NCBI RefSeq assembly: GCF_014196195.1
Contig: NZ_JACIDF010000010.1
Coordinates: 1 to 64,000, forward strand
Direction of reading: 5' to 3'
Length of the DNA stretch: 64,000 bases
Source: Anoxybacteroides rupiense
Lineage (GTDB): Bacteria > Bacillota > Bacilli > Bacillales > Anoxybacillaceae
Every line of letters begins with the position of its first letter. Within the stretch, counting starts at the first letter, position 1. The position numbers and the translations under genes are program-made. This document shows positions 1-9,861 of the stretch, piece after piece. A model generated the notes under the pieces. It had not been told where the DNA came from and made no database searches. It was given only the letters and a program-made list of their open reading frames with translations.

Positions 1-3000
1 GTATCAGAACTTGCGACCAATGTAACGCTTTTGAGACGATCTAAATAATCGTATTGGTAGTTGGTCTTTTTTCCGCTTGGAAGAATCGATGCCGTCTGAT
101 TTCCGTTGGCATCATAATTGTATGATGTTGTACGGCCTAATTCATCTGTTTCCGTTTGGACCAAGCTGCCGTCGCTCGTATAGGTTTGGGACGCCGTTGC
201 AGCACGTTCTTCCACCTTCATATTATCAAAATAAACCGTGCCTGTCTGATTTTCATACATAGCATAAACTTTCATTTGCGTAAAATCGACATCCGCGCGC
301 ACGGTCTTCTTTACAAATTGCCATTGGTTGCTGAGACGTTCGGATGAATCGAATGGAATATCCACAGCGGTGGAAGTGCCATCAAGCTTTACAAAACGAA
401 GCCGCAATCCAAAAAACCCACCGGAAGCATTGGCCCCAGTTGTGTAGGCCCAACCAGAAATGGTGATCGGCGTTCCTTTTGTTCCTGAAACCTCTACATA
501 TTGCCCCACATATCGAGACGTATTCGCTGCACCATTGATTTTCAGAGAATAGCTGCCGCGCCGAACCCTTTCTGTCGTTCTTCCATCATTCGCTCCAAGG
601 CTGTTTAGCTCCCATGTATCGGCTACAGCGCCTGTTCCCCATTCAAAGCCGGCGTTTTCATTGCTGTAATAATCATCAAGAATCGCGCCATATAAAAACT
701 GTACGGCATCAAAATAGACGGTGCCAGCCCCTTTAAACAGCAAATCGACACGAACATACGCTGTATTTGCGGGGAGCTGAACGTAATCAGACAGACGCGT
801 CCAATCATTCGTTCCCGTTAATGATGAAGAAAGAAACACAATGGATTGTCCTGAGCTATCCTTGATATTTTGCTGGCTGGCATCGAGCGGATAAATTCGG
901 AATTGGGCGCCGGTTCCAGTTACACTTTGCGTTTTGACATATCCTGCGATCGTGTAATTTTTATCGCCTTCATCTGCTTGAACGGGGATGATCTGCGAAT
1001 AGTAGCCGCCGCTTTCGCTGCCAGTCAGCGTGATTTTAGCCGAATACTTGCCAGCGGCATGATCGCTGCTTCGAGCGTACTGCCCAGCCGTATACCTTCT
1101 CCAATTTAATGGGTAACCGCTGGTGTCAACGTACTCAAAACTCGAGTTTGGCAAACGATTATGAGTGACTCGTGTCGGCGATGCCGTACTAAGCACATTT
1201 CCGAACCGATCATACGTATTGTAGTCAGTCAATACATAGTTATTAGTAGAAAAAATTAAATTGCTTTGCTCATCATACACATATTGACCATAAGAGCCAT
1301 TGCTAAATTGCTCCTTGATCAGATTTGCTTTGTCATCATAATCATTTGTTACTTGCAAATTGTTTGGCGATGAAGCTTCTTTAAGATTTCCTTTCTCATC
1401 ATATTGAGCCTGATGCGTTACGGAAGGATCTGGATCACCTGTATTTTTATTAGGCTCCATCACTTTTACTATTTGGTTTTTTTCCCATTCATAGATGGTC
1501 GTTGCCGGATCAGTTCCTTGATAGTCTTCGGTAATTTGTGTCACATTGACGGTCGCTTTATTTTGATCAGAATTATTTTTATAATACGTTTTATTGCCTC
1601 GCGCATCGGTAAAAATAGTTTCCGTAGCACTCGGGTACGATAGTTCTGAGTAAATAGTAGTAGAGCGAGGGTCAATAAGCTTCGTTACCCGATTGGATGA
1701 GTCGTATTGAATTTCGCCTCGGTTTCCGTTCGCGTCTGTAATGCCAATAAGCTGATGATTGGCATTGTAATCAAAAGCAATGGTTTTCTTTTCTGTTCGA
1801 TTATAGCCGTAAATAATATTGGTTAAGCGATTGGTACCGTTAACTGTTTCATAGGTAAGCACCATCTGCGTACCACGAAAATCAACCACTTTTTCCAGCA
1901 ATCCGTTAGCGTTATAGCTCAATGAAACTTCTCGTGTTGGCGGTTCGTTTTTATACTGTTCTTTTATTTTTATGACACGATTGGAACTTCCATCAAATTC
2001 ATAAATAATCGCATTTCCTTTTTCATCCACAATTTTCGTGTTTCTTCCTGACTGATCAAAGTACAAGGTCGTTTCATCTGGACGCTTGATGTAATATCCA
2101 TTGGCATCGCTTGTTAACTCTAAATACGTCCCTTCTGGTGCTGAATACGTATCAGACGTATCATGTTGCTGCTTCGCAAAGTGATAGCGAGTTCCTTTAT
2201 CATCCCGATATTCAATAATAGATTTATCTGGATTAATATAAAGGCTTTGTTGGGCGCTAAACATCCAACCTTTTCCATAAGATCCGGAATAGTTAGAACG
2301 GCTGTTATACACTAAATTTAAATGAAATGCATCCGTCTTTCCCGGTAATGATAGAAGGTTAATCTCATATACCATATTTCCGTTGATCACATTCACAACG
2401 GCGGTTCCTTCTCCTTGGAATAAATCAGGTGTGTACGTCCAATAATCGGTGATCCCAAGCAGTTCTTTAGGACGAAAGCTGACCACAAGCTTCGGTTTAC
2501 CAAATGGCGAACCATCCGGATTTACCCACTCTGTTGCACGGAAATATTTGGTTTTAGCAGTTCCTTCTTGACTATCCGCATACTTGACGAGTATCCCGTT
2601 ATTGGATTGCGTGCCATCATACCAACTCTTCACTAAGTTTGATACATTAAAGTACACATATCCTGTACTTGTCGAACTTTGGGAGTCTTCAGCTGTCGCC
2701 AAGAAGCTTGGTTGGGAAGCCCAGGTGACCGTCGTCGTATTATAAGAGCTTGTCACTCGATGAAGATAAATCGGAACATTTGCATTTGAAGTGTATTGAT
2801 AAAGACCAACGGAAGCTCCTGCGACCTCTCCATTTGGGATAACAGGAAGGGTCCATTTTAATAAAGAACGCGTCTTCCCTATTGTTTGGTCATATCCGAC
2901 CAATAATTTATCAGTGTTATGATAGCCAGTGGAAGATCCGCTCGCAATGTACGTATCCTGCGCTTGGAACACGTCGATCCAAGGGTCAATGACGACGGGA

Positions 3001-4016
3001 TATACGCGCTTCGGATCTTTTAAATACGCTTCATCTGCTGTGACAGTGAGAATAAATCCATCGTCGACAGGTGTCACCTCTTGGGTGACTTGTTCTGACA
3101 CGTTTCCTTCTTTTGATGAATCGTACATGTATGGGCGCTGGATATAAAATAAAAATTCTCCTGTTTTGGCGTCTGTGAATTCGATGATACCAGACGCTTG
3201 CTTCTCAGCCTTTAGCCCTTGAGCTTTAATATGAAATGTAAAACGGTTATTGCCTTGATAGGAATCGAGAATAATATTTTCCTTAACCTTTGTTCCGTCT
3301 AAAGTATAATCAAAAGTCACTCCAGGATAGATCTGCTTATATTGGATGCGATCCTTTTGGAGTGTTCCCGCTACATCCTTGATTCCCCTGAATACTTTTG
3401 TTGCTGAAGCGTCATCATCCGATAGCTCTACCGCCACTTGATGGCCAGCGATTTCATACGTAAACAATCTTGCTCGGCGATTTTGTTTCGGTTTTTTAGA
3501 AAATTTCACCTTAAATTGATTCGCTTTGTTTTCGAATTCCTGCTGTGAGTTTTCAACCAGTGTGTTATCAATATCTACCCATTGGCCGTTTTTCTTAAAG
3601 TGAATCGGCTCTGCAAATACTTCTGCGGTATACGTTCCATCCGAATTTTCATAGACCTTCGCTGTTTCCGTCCGGAGAGCTGGGATTTCCTTTTCTTTCG
3701 GATAAGGATCATTGGCAGAGACGATATTTTGGTTATCATTCGAAAAGCTTGGAGACCCTGCTTCTGACGTTTCATTAGCAGCATCAGAAGCAGGGATGGA
3801 ATCCCCCTGTTCGACGTTTGCGGAAGGAGACGACGAAGACCCTTCATTATTGGAAATTGGCGCTTCACCATTCTCTGGAGCTTCTGTCGGAGAAGCGTTC
3901 ACTGCTGGAGGCGCATTCTCCTCCGCTTGAACAAAAGGAGCAAGCGTTGAAAACATCATTGTAAAAGCAAGCAAATAAGAAATAAATGAATACCACTTAG
4001 ACTTCCTTTTCCTCAT
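1..4016 (-). CDS. WapA-like DNRLRE/YD-repeat (RHS) secreted protein, C-terminus outside window
   Basis: Reading the minus strand from ATG at 4016 gives an open frame of about 1338 codons that leaves the window at base 1. It starts MRKRKSKWYSFISYLLAF, a signal peptide ending near AEENAPPA, followed by a low-complexity Ser/Pro/Glu linker. Next come a DNRLRE-like region (DTYIASGSS, LLKWTLP, YNTTTVTWASQPSF), the typical start of the RHS core (INLLSLPG, YNSRSNYSG, YGKGWMFS), then YD repeats (YRDDKGTRYHF, FDYNANHQLIGITD, YDEQSNLIF) and a carbohydrate-binding-like insertion. This is the layout of WapA/RHS wall-associated proteins, which often carry a C-terminal toxin; that end is off-window, so toxin identity is unknown. 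The ribosome site GAGGTGACAACAG precedes the ATG. Confidence in the family is high, in function low. Confidence 0.9.
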   Translation of the reverse strand, partial: MRKRKSKWYSFISYLLAFTMMFSTLAPFVQAEENAPPAVNASPTEAPENGEAPISNNEGSSSSPSANVEQGDSIPASDAANETSEAGSPSFSNDNQNIVSANDPYPKEKEIPALRTETAKVYENSDGTYTAEVFAEPIHFKKNGQWVDIDNTLVENSQQEFENKANQFKVKFSKKPKQNRRARLFTYEIAGHQVAVELSDDDASATKVFRGIKDVAGTLQKDRIQYKQIYPGVTFDYTLDGTKVKENIILDSYQGNNRFTFHIKAQGLKAEKQASGIIEFTDAKTGEFLFYIQRPYMYDSSKEGNVSEQVTQEVTPVDDGFILTVTADEAYLKDPKRVYPVVIDPWIDVFQAQDTYIASGSSTGYHNTDKLLVGYDQTIGKTRSLLKWTLPVIPNGEVAGASVGLYQYTSNANVPIYLHRVTSSYNTTTVTWASQPSFLATAEDSQSSTSTGYVYFNVSNLVKSWYDGTQSNNGILVKYADSQEGTAKTKYFRATEWVNPDGSPFGKPKLVVSFRPKELLGITDYWTYTPDLFQGEGTAVVNVINGNMVYEINLLSLPGKTDAFHLNLVYNSRSNYSGSYGKGWMFSAQQSLYINPDKSIIEYRDDKGTRYHFAKQQHDTSDTYSAPEGTYLELTSDANGYYIKRPDETTLYFDQSGRNTKIVDEKGNAIIYEFDGSSNRVIKIKEQYKNEPPTREVSLSYNANGLLEKVVDFRGTQMVLTYETVNGTNRLTNIIYGYNRTEKKTIAFDYNANHQLIGITDANGNRGEIQYDSSNRVTKLIDPRSTTIYSELSYPSATETIFTDARGNKTYYKNNSDQNKATVNVTQITEDYQGTDPATTIYEWEKNQIVKVMEPNKNTGDPDPSVTHQAQYDEKGNLKEASSPNNLQVTNDYDDKANLIKEQFSNGSYGQYVYDEQSNLIFSTNNYVLTDYNTYDRFGNVLSTASPTRVTHNRLPNSSFEYVDTSGYPLNWRRYTAGQYARSSDHAAGKYSAKITLTGSESGGYYSQIIPVQADEGDKNYTIAGYVKTQSVTGTGAQFRIYPLDASQQNIKDSSGQSIVFLSSSLTGTNDWTRLSDYVQLPANTAYVRVDLLFKGAGTVYFDAVQFLYGAILDDYYSNENAGFEWGTGAVADTWELNSLGANDGRTTERVRRGSYSLKINGAANTSRYVGQYVEVSGTKGTPITISGWAYTTGANASGGFFGLRLRFVKLDGTSTAVDIPFDSSERLSNQWQFVKKTVRADVDFTQMKVYAMYENQTGTVYFDNMKVEERAATASQTYTSDGSLVQTETDELGRTTSYNYDANGNQTASILPSGKKTNYQYDYLDRLKSVTLVASSD

Positions 4017-4442
4017 CTGTTGTCACCTCATTCGTTGCTAAACTGAAAAAAATAAAGAAAAAAATCAATGATCAAACAATCAGCTGAATCCCTCCTTTTT
4101 CATCTAAATTTGGGACAATATCATTTTAATCACTTGTACAGAAAAGGAGAATAGGGGAAATTAAATCTATTTTCGTTTATTTTAAGAAAATAGCCCTATA
4201 TATGGATCTACATACTAAAGATCTCCACTACATTTTCTTGAAATATCGTATCAACTCAAAGACAATAAAAAACAAAACCCTGTTCTATCCCCATACAACG
4301 TACCGCGATTGGCTAGAGGCAGCTGTTCAACAAAACTAATAAAAGCCCCCAACCCAAGCTTTAGGCTTGAGTCGGGGGCTAATGGCCATTTTGTTGGGCG
4401 CAAGTGCGTGATTCCAAGGAAAGGGCGAGGGTTTCGCTAAAT
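4017..4442. other. Intergenic stretch between RHS gene and chemoreceptor
   Basis: This AT-rich gap holds the upstream region of the RHS gene and the terminator of the chemoreceptor gene at 4338-4380. I see no convincing additional gene. Confidence 0.6.
4338..4380 (-). terminator. Rho-independent terminator of the chemoreceptor gene
   Basis: On the minus strand an imperfect hairpin with arms AGCCCCCGACTCAAGCC and AGCTTGGGTTGGGGGCT is followed by TTTTATTAG. It lies 60 bp past the stop of the chemoreceptor gene. Confidence 0.8.
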
Positions 4443-6185
4443 TTATCCTCGGAATTGGCGGATCTGTTCATGCAGCTCATCCGATACCCCATGAATGCGG
4501 CGCGCCATCTCGCTAAGTTGCTTAGCAAGCTGCCCTTGATGCTCGGCCGATTGGACCATGGTGCTGATCGAGCCGCTGACTTCCCTTGCGGCTGACAACG
4601 TGTGCTCTACGGCGGCGGCAATTTCTTCTGTTCCTGCCGACATCTGCTGAGCAATGGCGGATAATTCTTGAACTTCATCCGTGTTTTTCTGCACGTTTGT
4701 TACGATGTTGGCAAAAATCGAACGAATTTCCGCCACTTGGCCGCGGCCTGCGTTTGCTTCCTGTTCCCCTTGCTCCATCTGCTGAACGGCTTGTTCGGTG
4801 GTTATGCGGAAGCGGTCCATCATCTTTCCGATTGTATCAACGGAGCTTTTTGAATGCTCAGCCAGCTTTCGAACTTCATTGGCCACCACCGCAAATCCGC
4901 GGCCGCTTTCTCCAGCACGGGCCGCCTCAATGCTCGCATTCAACGCTAAAAGATTCGTTTGCTCGGAAATACCGCGAATCACATCAAGAATATGGCTGAT
5001 TTCATCTGTTCCTTCCGATAATTGTTGAATGCAGTTCGCGGTTTCCTTGATTTTGGCATACATGCTTTCCATTTGCTGCATCGCTTGATCAACATGACGA
5101 TCCCCTGTTTGAACATCGCGATTCATTTCTTCAGCCGATTCAGCAAGCAAAGAGGAAGAGTGAGCGACGCGCTGGATGCCAGTCGCCATTTCTTGAATCG
5201 CCGCATTGGATTCCCTCATACTTTCAAGCTGCTGCTGTGAATAAGAATGAACAATGCCGGCTGTTTTGACCATTTTTTCATTTTGCTCTTCCGTAAAAGC
5301 AGCATGCGATTGCAGTTCGCTGGACGCTTGCACCATCCAATCATTGCTATGCTTGATTTTGTCAATCAGAAGAGACATTTGGTCCACCATCGTTTTAAAT
5401 GAGCGAATTAAAGCAAACAATTCATCGTTTCCTTTGTCCCTAAGCTGGAGGATCTTCTGGTGCGCTTCTCCCAGTTTTCCTGCTGCCATCTGCTCCGATG
5501 CAGCTGTTAATAGAGTGAGCGGCCGGAAGCGGCGGCGCAAATATAGGAAGATTCCTGCGCTAATCAGAATGGCCACCATAGCAGACCCGAGAAGAAACGG
5601 CCCGCGGATTTGTTCCTTCACCGCAGACATGGTTTGCTCCACATAGTTTGCAGGCAAATCAACACCAAGCGCTCCAATCATCTTGCCGTTATGCATAATC
5701 GGTGCAAATGCTGATAAATAATCCCCATACTGTTGATCATGGACGATATCCGTATAATCTGTTTTTCCATTTAACGCTCCATCAATGTCTTTTAACGTTG
5801 TGGAAGAAGTAGAATCGCCTATGGCCGATGCCACCTCGGAGCCTGGCGGTTGACCGTCAATCATGATGGAGAGTTTTTGTCCATCGACGCGCAACGTATA
5901 TACGTACAATGCGCCGATTTTTTCCCGAATATCATTCAATTGCTCTCTTAACTGCCAATATGTATCATTCTCGGCTGGCTGCTGCAAAAATGACGCATAT
6001 TTCTCTGTATCCAGCATGCTGGTAATATTTTTTGCTTGTTCAGCAGCATAGCTCCCTACTGTGCGTTTCGACGCCTGCTGGACAATATACGAAAATACGA
6101 AAGCATTCACTAATGTAAGTGCGACAAACGTGCCAGCCATCCATAATGAAAGTCGAGTCGCCAAGCTTCGTTTGATTTGCGGCAT
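4443..6185 (-). CDS. Methyl-accepting chemotaxis protein
   Basis: This 580-residue transmembrane chemoreceptor has a first membrane helix at about residues 12-34. An extracellular sensing domain of about 155 residues follows, including a Cache-like end ([18 protein letters not shown]). A second helix at about 197-217 is followed by a HAMP region and the cytoplasmic MCP signalling domain with the conserved hairpin tip ([20 protein letters not shown]). It should control CheA kinase in response to an unknown ligand. The ribosome site AAAGGGGATG precedes the ATG. It is a single gene with its own terminator; no other che genes are nearby. Confidence 0.93.
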   Translation of the reverse strand: MPQIKRSLATRLSLWMAGTFVALTLVNAFVFSYIVQQASKRTVGSYAAEQAKNITSMLDTEKYASFLQQPAENDTYWQLREQLNDIREKIGALYVYTLRVDGQKLSIMIDGQPPGSEVASAIGDSTSSTTLKDIDGALNGKTDYTDIVHDQQYGDYLSAFAPIMHNGKMIGALGVDLPANYVEQTMSAVKEQIRGPFLLGSAMVAILISAGIFLYLRRRFRPLTLLTAASEQMAAGKLGEAHQKILQLRDKGNDELFALIRSFKTMVDQMSLLIDKIKHSNDWMVQASSELQSHAAFTEEQNEKMVKTAGIVHSYSQQQLESMRESNAAIQEMATGIQRVAHSSSLLAESAEEMNRDVQTGDRHVDQAMQQMESMYAKIKETANCIQQLSEGTDEISHILDVIRGISEQTNLLALNASIEAARAGESGRGFAVVANEVRKLAEHSKSSVDTIGKMMDRFRITTEQAVQQMEQGEQEANAGRGQVAEIRSIFANIVTNVQKNTDEVQELSAIAQQMSAGTEEIAAAVEHTLSAAREVSGSISTMVQSAEHQGQLAKQLSEMARRIHGVSDELHEQIRQFRG

Positions 6186-6423
6186 TGTGTCATCCCCTTT
6201 AAGCTAATCTATGATGAAAATCACCTTTATCATAACAAATGTCGAATATTGTTGAATAGTAGAGGAAGGCACAATAAATTTTTTCCATATGAAAGACGGA
6301 AAATATCGTATTGGTAAAGGACTTTGATGAAAAAACACGTCCACAAATGCGCCTTCCGCCGATCGTCCAACAGCTTCACCCTATGATGAAAATAAGGCAA
6401 ACACCTGCGGCATAGCTTTGCTC

Positions 6424-6469
6424 AAAAAGCAATAAAGCGAACAACATGCATGCTGTTCGCTTTATTGCA
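6424..6469 (-). terminator. Terminator of the globin-coupled HD-GYP gene
   Basis: A near-perfect hairpin, CAATAAAGCGAACAGCATGC paired with its complement and followed by TTTTTGAG on the minus strand. The stop codon TAA (6462-6464) lies inside the stem. Confidence 0.85.
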
Positions 6470-8360
6470 AGCGTTCTCTCGCGATTAAAAATTCATTCCA
6501 CATCGCCAAAAATAAATCGATCAGCTTCGGATCAAACTGCTTTCCGCGGCCATCCAATAAAATTTCCTTCACTTTTTCAGGCGGAAACGCATCCTTATAA
6601 ATTCGTTTCGATAACAAAGCATCAAACACATCCACAATGGCCACAATTCGCCCTTCCAGCGGAATGTCTTCTTCCTTTAAACCGTTTGGGTATCCTTCGC
6701 CATTCCACCATTCATGATGCGTACGGGCGATGTTGGCCGCCATTTGAATCACCGGCAAGTCCAAATTGGCCAAAATCTGATGTCCAATTAAAACATGCGT
6801 TTTCATTGATTCCCATTCTTCCTTCGTCAACTTGCCGGGTTTATTTAAAATATAGTCGGGGATGCCCACCTTGCCAATATCATGAAATTTCGCAGCAATT
6901 TCGATCTGGGAAACAAATTGTTCATCGCAGCCAGCTAAACGAGCGAGCATGCCTGACAGCCTGCCAATCCGATGAACATGGTTCTTCGTATCGTCATCGC
7001 GATACTCCGCCAATTGCAGCAGCCGCTCCAGCGTGTCAAACATGACTTTCGATTCTTTTGTCACATCCTGAATCACCAAAAGCGCACGCGAAAGCTCAAA
7101 AATTTTGGTTTGCGGCAAAGAGCGGATTTTATAATAACTAGTCCCTTGGTCGTTGCGAAGTGTCACAAGCAGCGGCTCATCTGTCTGCTCCAGAATAGGG
7201 CAGCCTGAGCAAGGAACGGTTCGATTGTGCAGCAGCTCGTAGCATCTTCGGCCAATCGGATTTTCTTCATGAATTCCAAGCGTGCGCAAGAGGCGCCGCA
7301 TTTTATCATCAATCCATGTCAGCCTTCCAAAATCAATCGTGCTAATCTCATAAGCATAAATATCAAGAAAATCAAAATCGCGCAAAAATAAATAGGGACG
7401 AATAATTTCACTCATAATCGCCAATGTAAACTTGGAAAATCGTTCAAAGGAATGAATATATTGGACAATATGCCGATCATGCAAATACTCCTTTGTCAGA
7501 AATACTTTTTTCAGCGCTTCGCATACCGATTCAGCCGCAATATGGAACAAGCTTTCCGGATATCCCCGTTCAATGATCAGGCGGCTCCAATCCCGAATAA
7601 TTAGAAAATACGATTCAAGGTCTTCATACACCTTTTCTTGAAAAAATTGCAGCAAAAAATTGCGAATATACACTAAATACTTGTCTTTCGCGATAAAGCT
7701 GTAATAAGGCTCGCTCCCTAAGCGATAGGTAAAGGCATGATCAAACTGGTCGATAATGCTGTCAATGCAAAAAGAAATATAGCCGCTAAACTGCTCCAAA
7801 TGCTTCAAGTCTGTTTTGGTAAACCCGTTCATTTGCCGTAGCCGCTCCAGCTCCCAGCGCAGCGGATGAGCAGCTTTGTCCACTTCCGAAGCCTTGTATG
7901 CTTCAAGCGTCAGCTGCATATCGAATGAAAAAATCGCCTGGATCGTCAGCAAAATGGTTGTCGCTTGTTCTGGAAGCACCTGTGAAATATATTTGTATAA
8001 AATATCAGCATAGCGAGTATATGTAGCTAAATACCAAGATAAACTAAGCCCGATTCGCGAATGGACTTGTCCGATCGTGTAGCGTTTCTGAATATAGCTA
8101 TCATCAATGGTCGCCTCAAAGCATTCGCGCAAATATCGCCTTTGTGTTTCTTTTAATCTCTCAAACGTCGAATGCTGCTGAATCAGCTCGCGCAAAACTT
8201 CCACCTTTTTGATATCATCGTACAGCTCATTCACCACCGGTTCGACGAGATCAAACAGGATATTTCGATATTCATATACATATTGCAGCTTTTCCTCCGT
8301 CACTCCTGTATAGTATAACTGCTTCATTCTCTCTTTATCTGTCGTTCGTATTCTTTGCAT
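6462..8360 (-). CDS. Globin-coupled sensor HD-GYP phosphodiesterase
   Basis: A 632-residue soluble protein. Residues about 10-170 match the protoglobin/globin-coupled sensor fold, with the proximal-histidine motif RYTIGQVHSRIGLSLSWYL (His100). A helical linker follows. A PAS-like stretch at about 340-430 holds RRCYELLHNRTVPCSGCP, the Cys pattern often seen in PAS sensors. The C-terminal HD-GYP domain has HDIGK, THHEWWNGEGYPNGL and VAIVDVFDAL. HD-GYP proteins hydrolyse cyclic di-GMP, so this is inferred to be an oxygen (or other gas) controlled c-di-GMP phosphodiesterase. The ribosome site GGGGGGATTT precedes the ATG. The gene is monocistronic, next to a chemoreceptor. Most globin-coupled sensors carry MCP or GGDEF outputs, so the HD-GYP output is less usual. 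Confidence 0.88.
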   Translation of the reverse strand: MQRIRTTDKERMKQLYYTGVTEEKLQYVYEYRNILFDLVEPVVNELYDDIKKVEVLRELIQQHSTFERLKETQRRYLRECFEATIDDSYIQKRYTIGQVHSRIGLSLSWYLATYTRYADILYKYISQVLPEQATTILLTIQAIFSFDMQLTLEAYKASEVDKAAHPLRWELERLRQMNGFTKTDLKHLEQFSGYISFCIDSIIDQFDHAFTYRLGSEPYYSFIAKDKYLVYIRNFLLQFFQEKVYEDLESYFLIIRDWSRLIIERGYPESLFHIAAESVCEALKKVFLTKEYLHDRHIVQYIHSFERFSKFTLAIMSEIIRPYLFLRDFDFLDIYAYEISTIDFGRLTWIDDKMRRLLRTLGIHEENPIGRRCYELLHNRTVPCSGCPILEQTDEPLLVTLRNDQGTSYYKIRSLPQTKIFELSRALLVIQDVTKESKVMFDTLERLLQLAEYRDDDTKNHVHRIGRLSGMLARLAGCDEQFVSQIEIAAKFHDIGKVGIPDYILNKPGKLTKEEWESMKTHVLIGHQILANLDLPVIQMAANIARTHHEWWNGEGYPNGLKEEDIPLEGRIVAIVDVFDALLSKRIYKDAFPPEKVKEILLDGRGKQFDPKLIDLFLAMWNEFLIARERLQ

Positions 8361-8520
8361 GTTATAAAATCCCCCCGGATTCCAAAAAATCCCCCTATAG
8401 ATGATTATAATACACTTTTCCTTTAAAAGGTTTTTAATTTATTCTGAATTTTTTCTGCATGCTCATAAATTTGCTTTCTTTCATTCAACAACAGCGACCG
8501 TATATCAAAATACATCTCAG

Positions 8521-8584
8521 GTCTTAGCCAAAAATATAACTCTAGAGCATGATGGAAAAAGAAAAAGAAAGCTAAGATAAAGAC
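8521..8584 (+). promoter_or_regulatory. Inverted repeat upstream of the liaIH-like operon
   Basis: TCTTAGC (8522-8528) and GCTAAGA (8571-8577) form a perfect 7-bp inverted repeat about 30 bp before the first gene. By position this could be a LiaR site, since liaIH is the usual LiaR target. Spacing is larger than in the classical LiaR box, so the assignment is tentative. Confidence 0.3.
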
Positions 8585-8604
8585 AAGAAAGGAGGAGATG
8601 AACC

Positions 8605-8955
8605 ATGTTGAGAAAAATCGGGCTGCTGCTAGCTGGAGGAATTGCGGCCATTGTCCTGTTCGCCAACGTAGGACCGCTCGTCGGCTTCGCGCTCAGTCTT
8701 GTCATTCTTTATTACACGTTCAAACAATTTTTAAAAGCAAAATCGGCAGGTTCAAAGATTGGCTGGGCGCTGCTTGGCCTGATCGCCTTATCCATCAGTG
8801 TGGCGAATGCCCCAGCCATCGCTGCCATTGTCGCAGCATATGTTCTGTATGTTGTTTATAAAAACTGGACCAAGTCTTCGCATACACCGAAAGAAACAGA
8901 AGATCCATTTGCGAATTTTGAAAAACAATGGAATGAACTGCAAAAAAATTATTAA
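8605..8955 (+). CDS. LiaI-like small membrane protein (lmo0954 family)
   Basis: A 116-residue membrane protein with three or four hydrophobic segments (LLLAGGIAAIVLFANVG, FALSLVILYYTF, ALLGLIALSISVAN, IAAIVAAYVLYVVYKNW) and a charged cytoplasmic tail (DPFANFEKQWNELQKNY). A strong ribosome site, AAAGGAGGAGATGAACC, precedes the ATG. The PspA/LiaH-like gene follows 18 bp downstream, so the pair corresponds to the liaI-liaH arrangement, where the membrane protein anchors the PspA-family protein during envelope stress. Role inferred from neighbours. Confidence 0.85.
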   Translation: MLRKIGLLLAGGIAAIVLFANVGPLVGFALSLVILYYTFKQFLKAKSAGSKIGWALLGLIALSISVANAPAIAAIVAAYVLYVVYKNWTKSSHTPKETEDPFANFEKQWNELQKNY

Positions 8956-8973
8956 TCAAGGGAGTGAAGAAAT

Positions 8974-9609
8974 ATGAGTTTATTTTCTCGCATAAAAAAT
9001 GTGATTGCTGCTGATCTCCATGAGCTGCTTGATGAAAAAGAAAAGAAAAATCCGATTGCGATGTTAAATCAATATTTGCGCCAATGCGAACAAGAAACAG
9101 AAAAGGTTCGTCAGTTCATTGAACGTCAGTACTTATTAAAAGAAGAATTTTTGCGTGAGTACCATCATGCCAAGCAGTTGGCGGATAAGCGCCAAAAGCA
9201 AGCGGAAATCGCTTCTAAAGCCGGGGAAACAGAATTATTTGAATTTGCCGCTCAAGAGCATACACAATATGAAGAGCGAGCTGCGCAGTTAAAGCATTCC
9301 TATGAAAACGTGCAGCAACATTTAATGGAGCTTGAAAAAAAATATGAAGAAATGAAGCATAAACTAAAGGATATGCATATTAGAAGGATGGAATTAATGG
9401 GCCGGGAAAACCTCGCGCATGCCCACTATCGCATCAATCAAGTTCTAGATGCAAATCGCTATTCGAGCAAGTCCGTCCCCGTGTTTTCGGACATTGAATC
9501 ATACTTAGAGCGCTTGGAGCAGCAAGTCCATTCATCCTATTACCGAAATACGATTGATGCGCGAATCGCACAATTGGAAAAACAGCTTGAAACGGAAAAC
9601 AACCACTAA
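8974..9609 (+). CDS. liaH: PspA/IM30 family protein (LiaH-like)
   Basis: A 211-residue, highly charged, almost wholly helical coiled-coil protein typical of PspA/Vipp1/LiaH. The amphipathic N-terminus MSLFSRIKNVIAADLHELLD matches the family's membrane-binding helix, and the DEKEKKNPIAMLNQYLRQCEQE stretch matches the start of its core. These proteins form ring-like oligomers on the inner membrane face and protect it from cell-wall antibiotics. The ribosome site AAGGGAGTGAAG is upstream. It is probably co-transcribed with the liaI-like gene and ends at the terminator at 9672. The symbol is given by synteny with liaFSR. Confidence 0.85.
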   Translation: MSLFSRIKNVIAADLHELLDEKEKKNPIAMLNQYLRQCEQETEKVRQFIERQYLLKEEFLREYHHAKQLADKRQKQAEIASKAGETELFEFAAQEHTQYEERAAQLKHSYENVQQHLMELEKKYEEMKHKLKDMHIRRMELMGRENLAHAHYRINQVLDANRYSSKSVPVFSDIESYLERLEQQVHSSYYRNTIDARIAQLEKQLETENNH

Positions 9610-9671
9610 TGGAATGGCAGCGGGACTCCTTGCAAAAAATAAAGGACAGTCCGGAAAAAAAGTGGTATGCT

Positions 9672-9707
9672 AAAGGGCGTAGGCAGCTGCGCCTTTTCGC
9701 TTTTTTC
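9672..9707 (+). terminator. Terminator after the liaIH-like operon
   Basis: AAAGGGCG pairs with CGCCTTT around a TAGGCAGCTG loop and is followed by TCGCTTTTTT. Confidence 0.75.
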
Positions 9708-9861
9708 CATTGTTCCATTTACATCTTTACATGGAAGCGAAGGAGCATGCGGCCGCTTTTCTGCCTAGTACCGGCATAGACGAGCAATCTCTTTCCAGAA
9801 ACAAAACCGTCTATTTGCGTATCCATTCTTTACTATTTCTTGAGATAAAGGTGGGGAGCCT

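Noticed and set aside
4404-4999. Several plus-strand frames opposite the chemoreceptor gene
   Set aside because: They are antisense shadows of the conserved MCP coding sequence.
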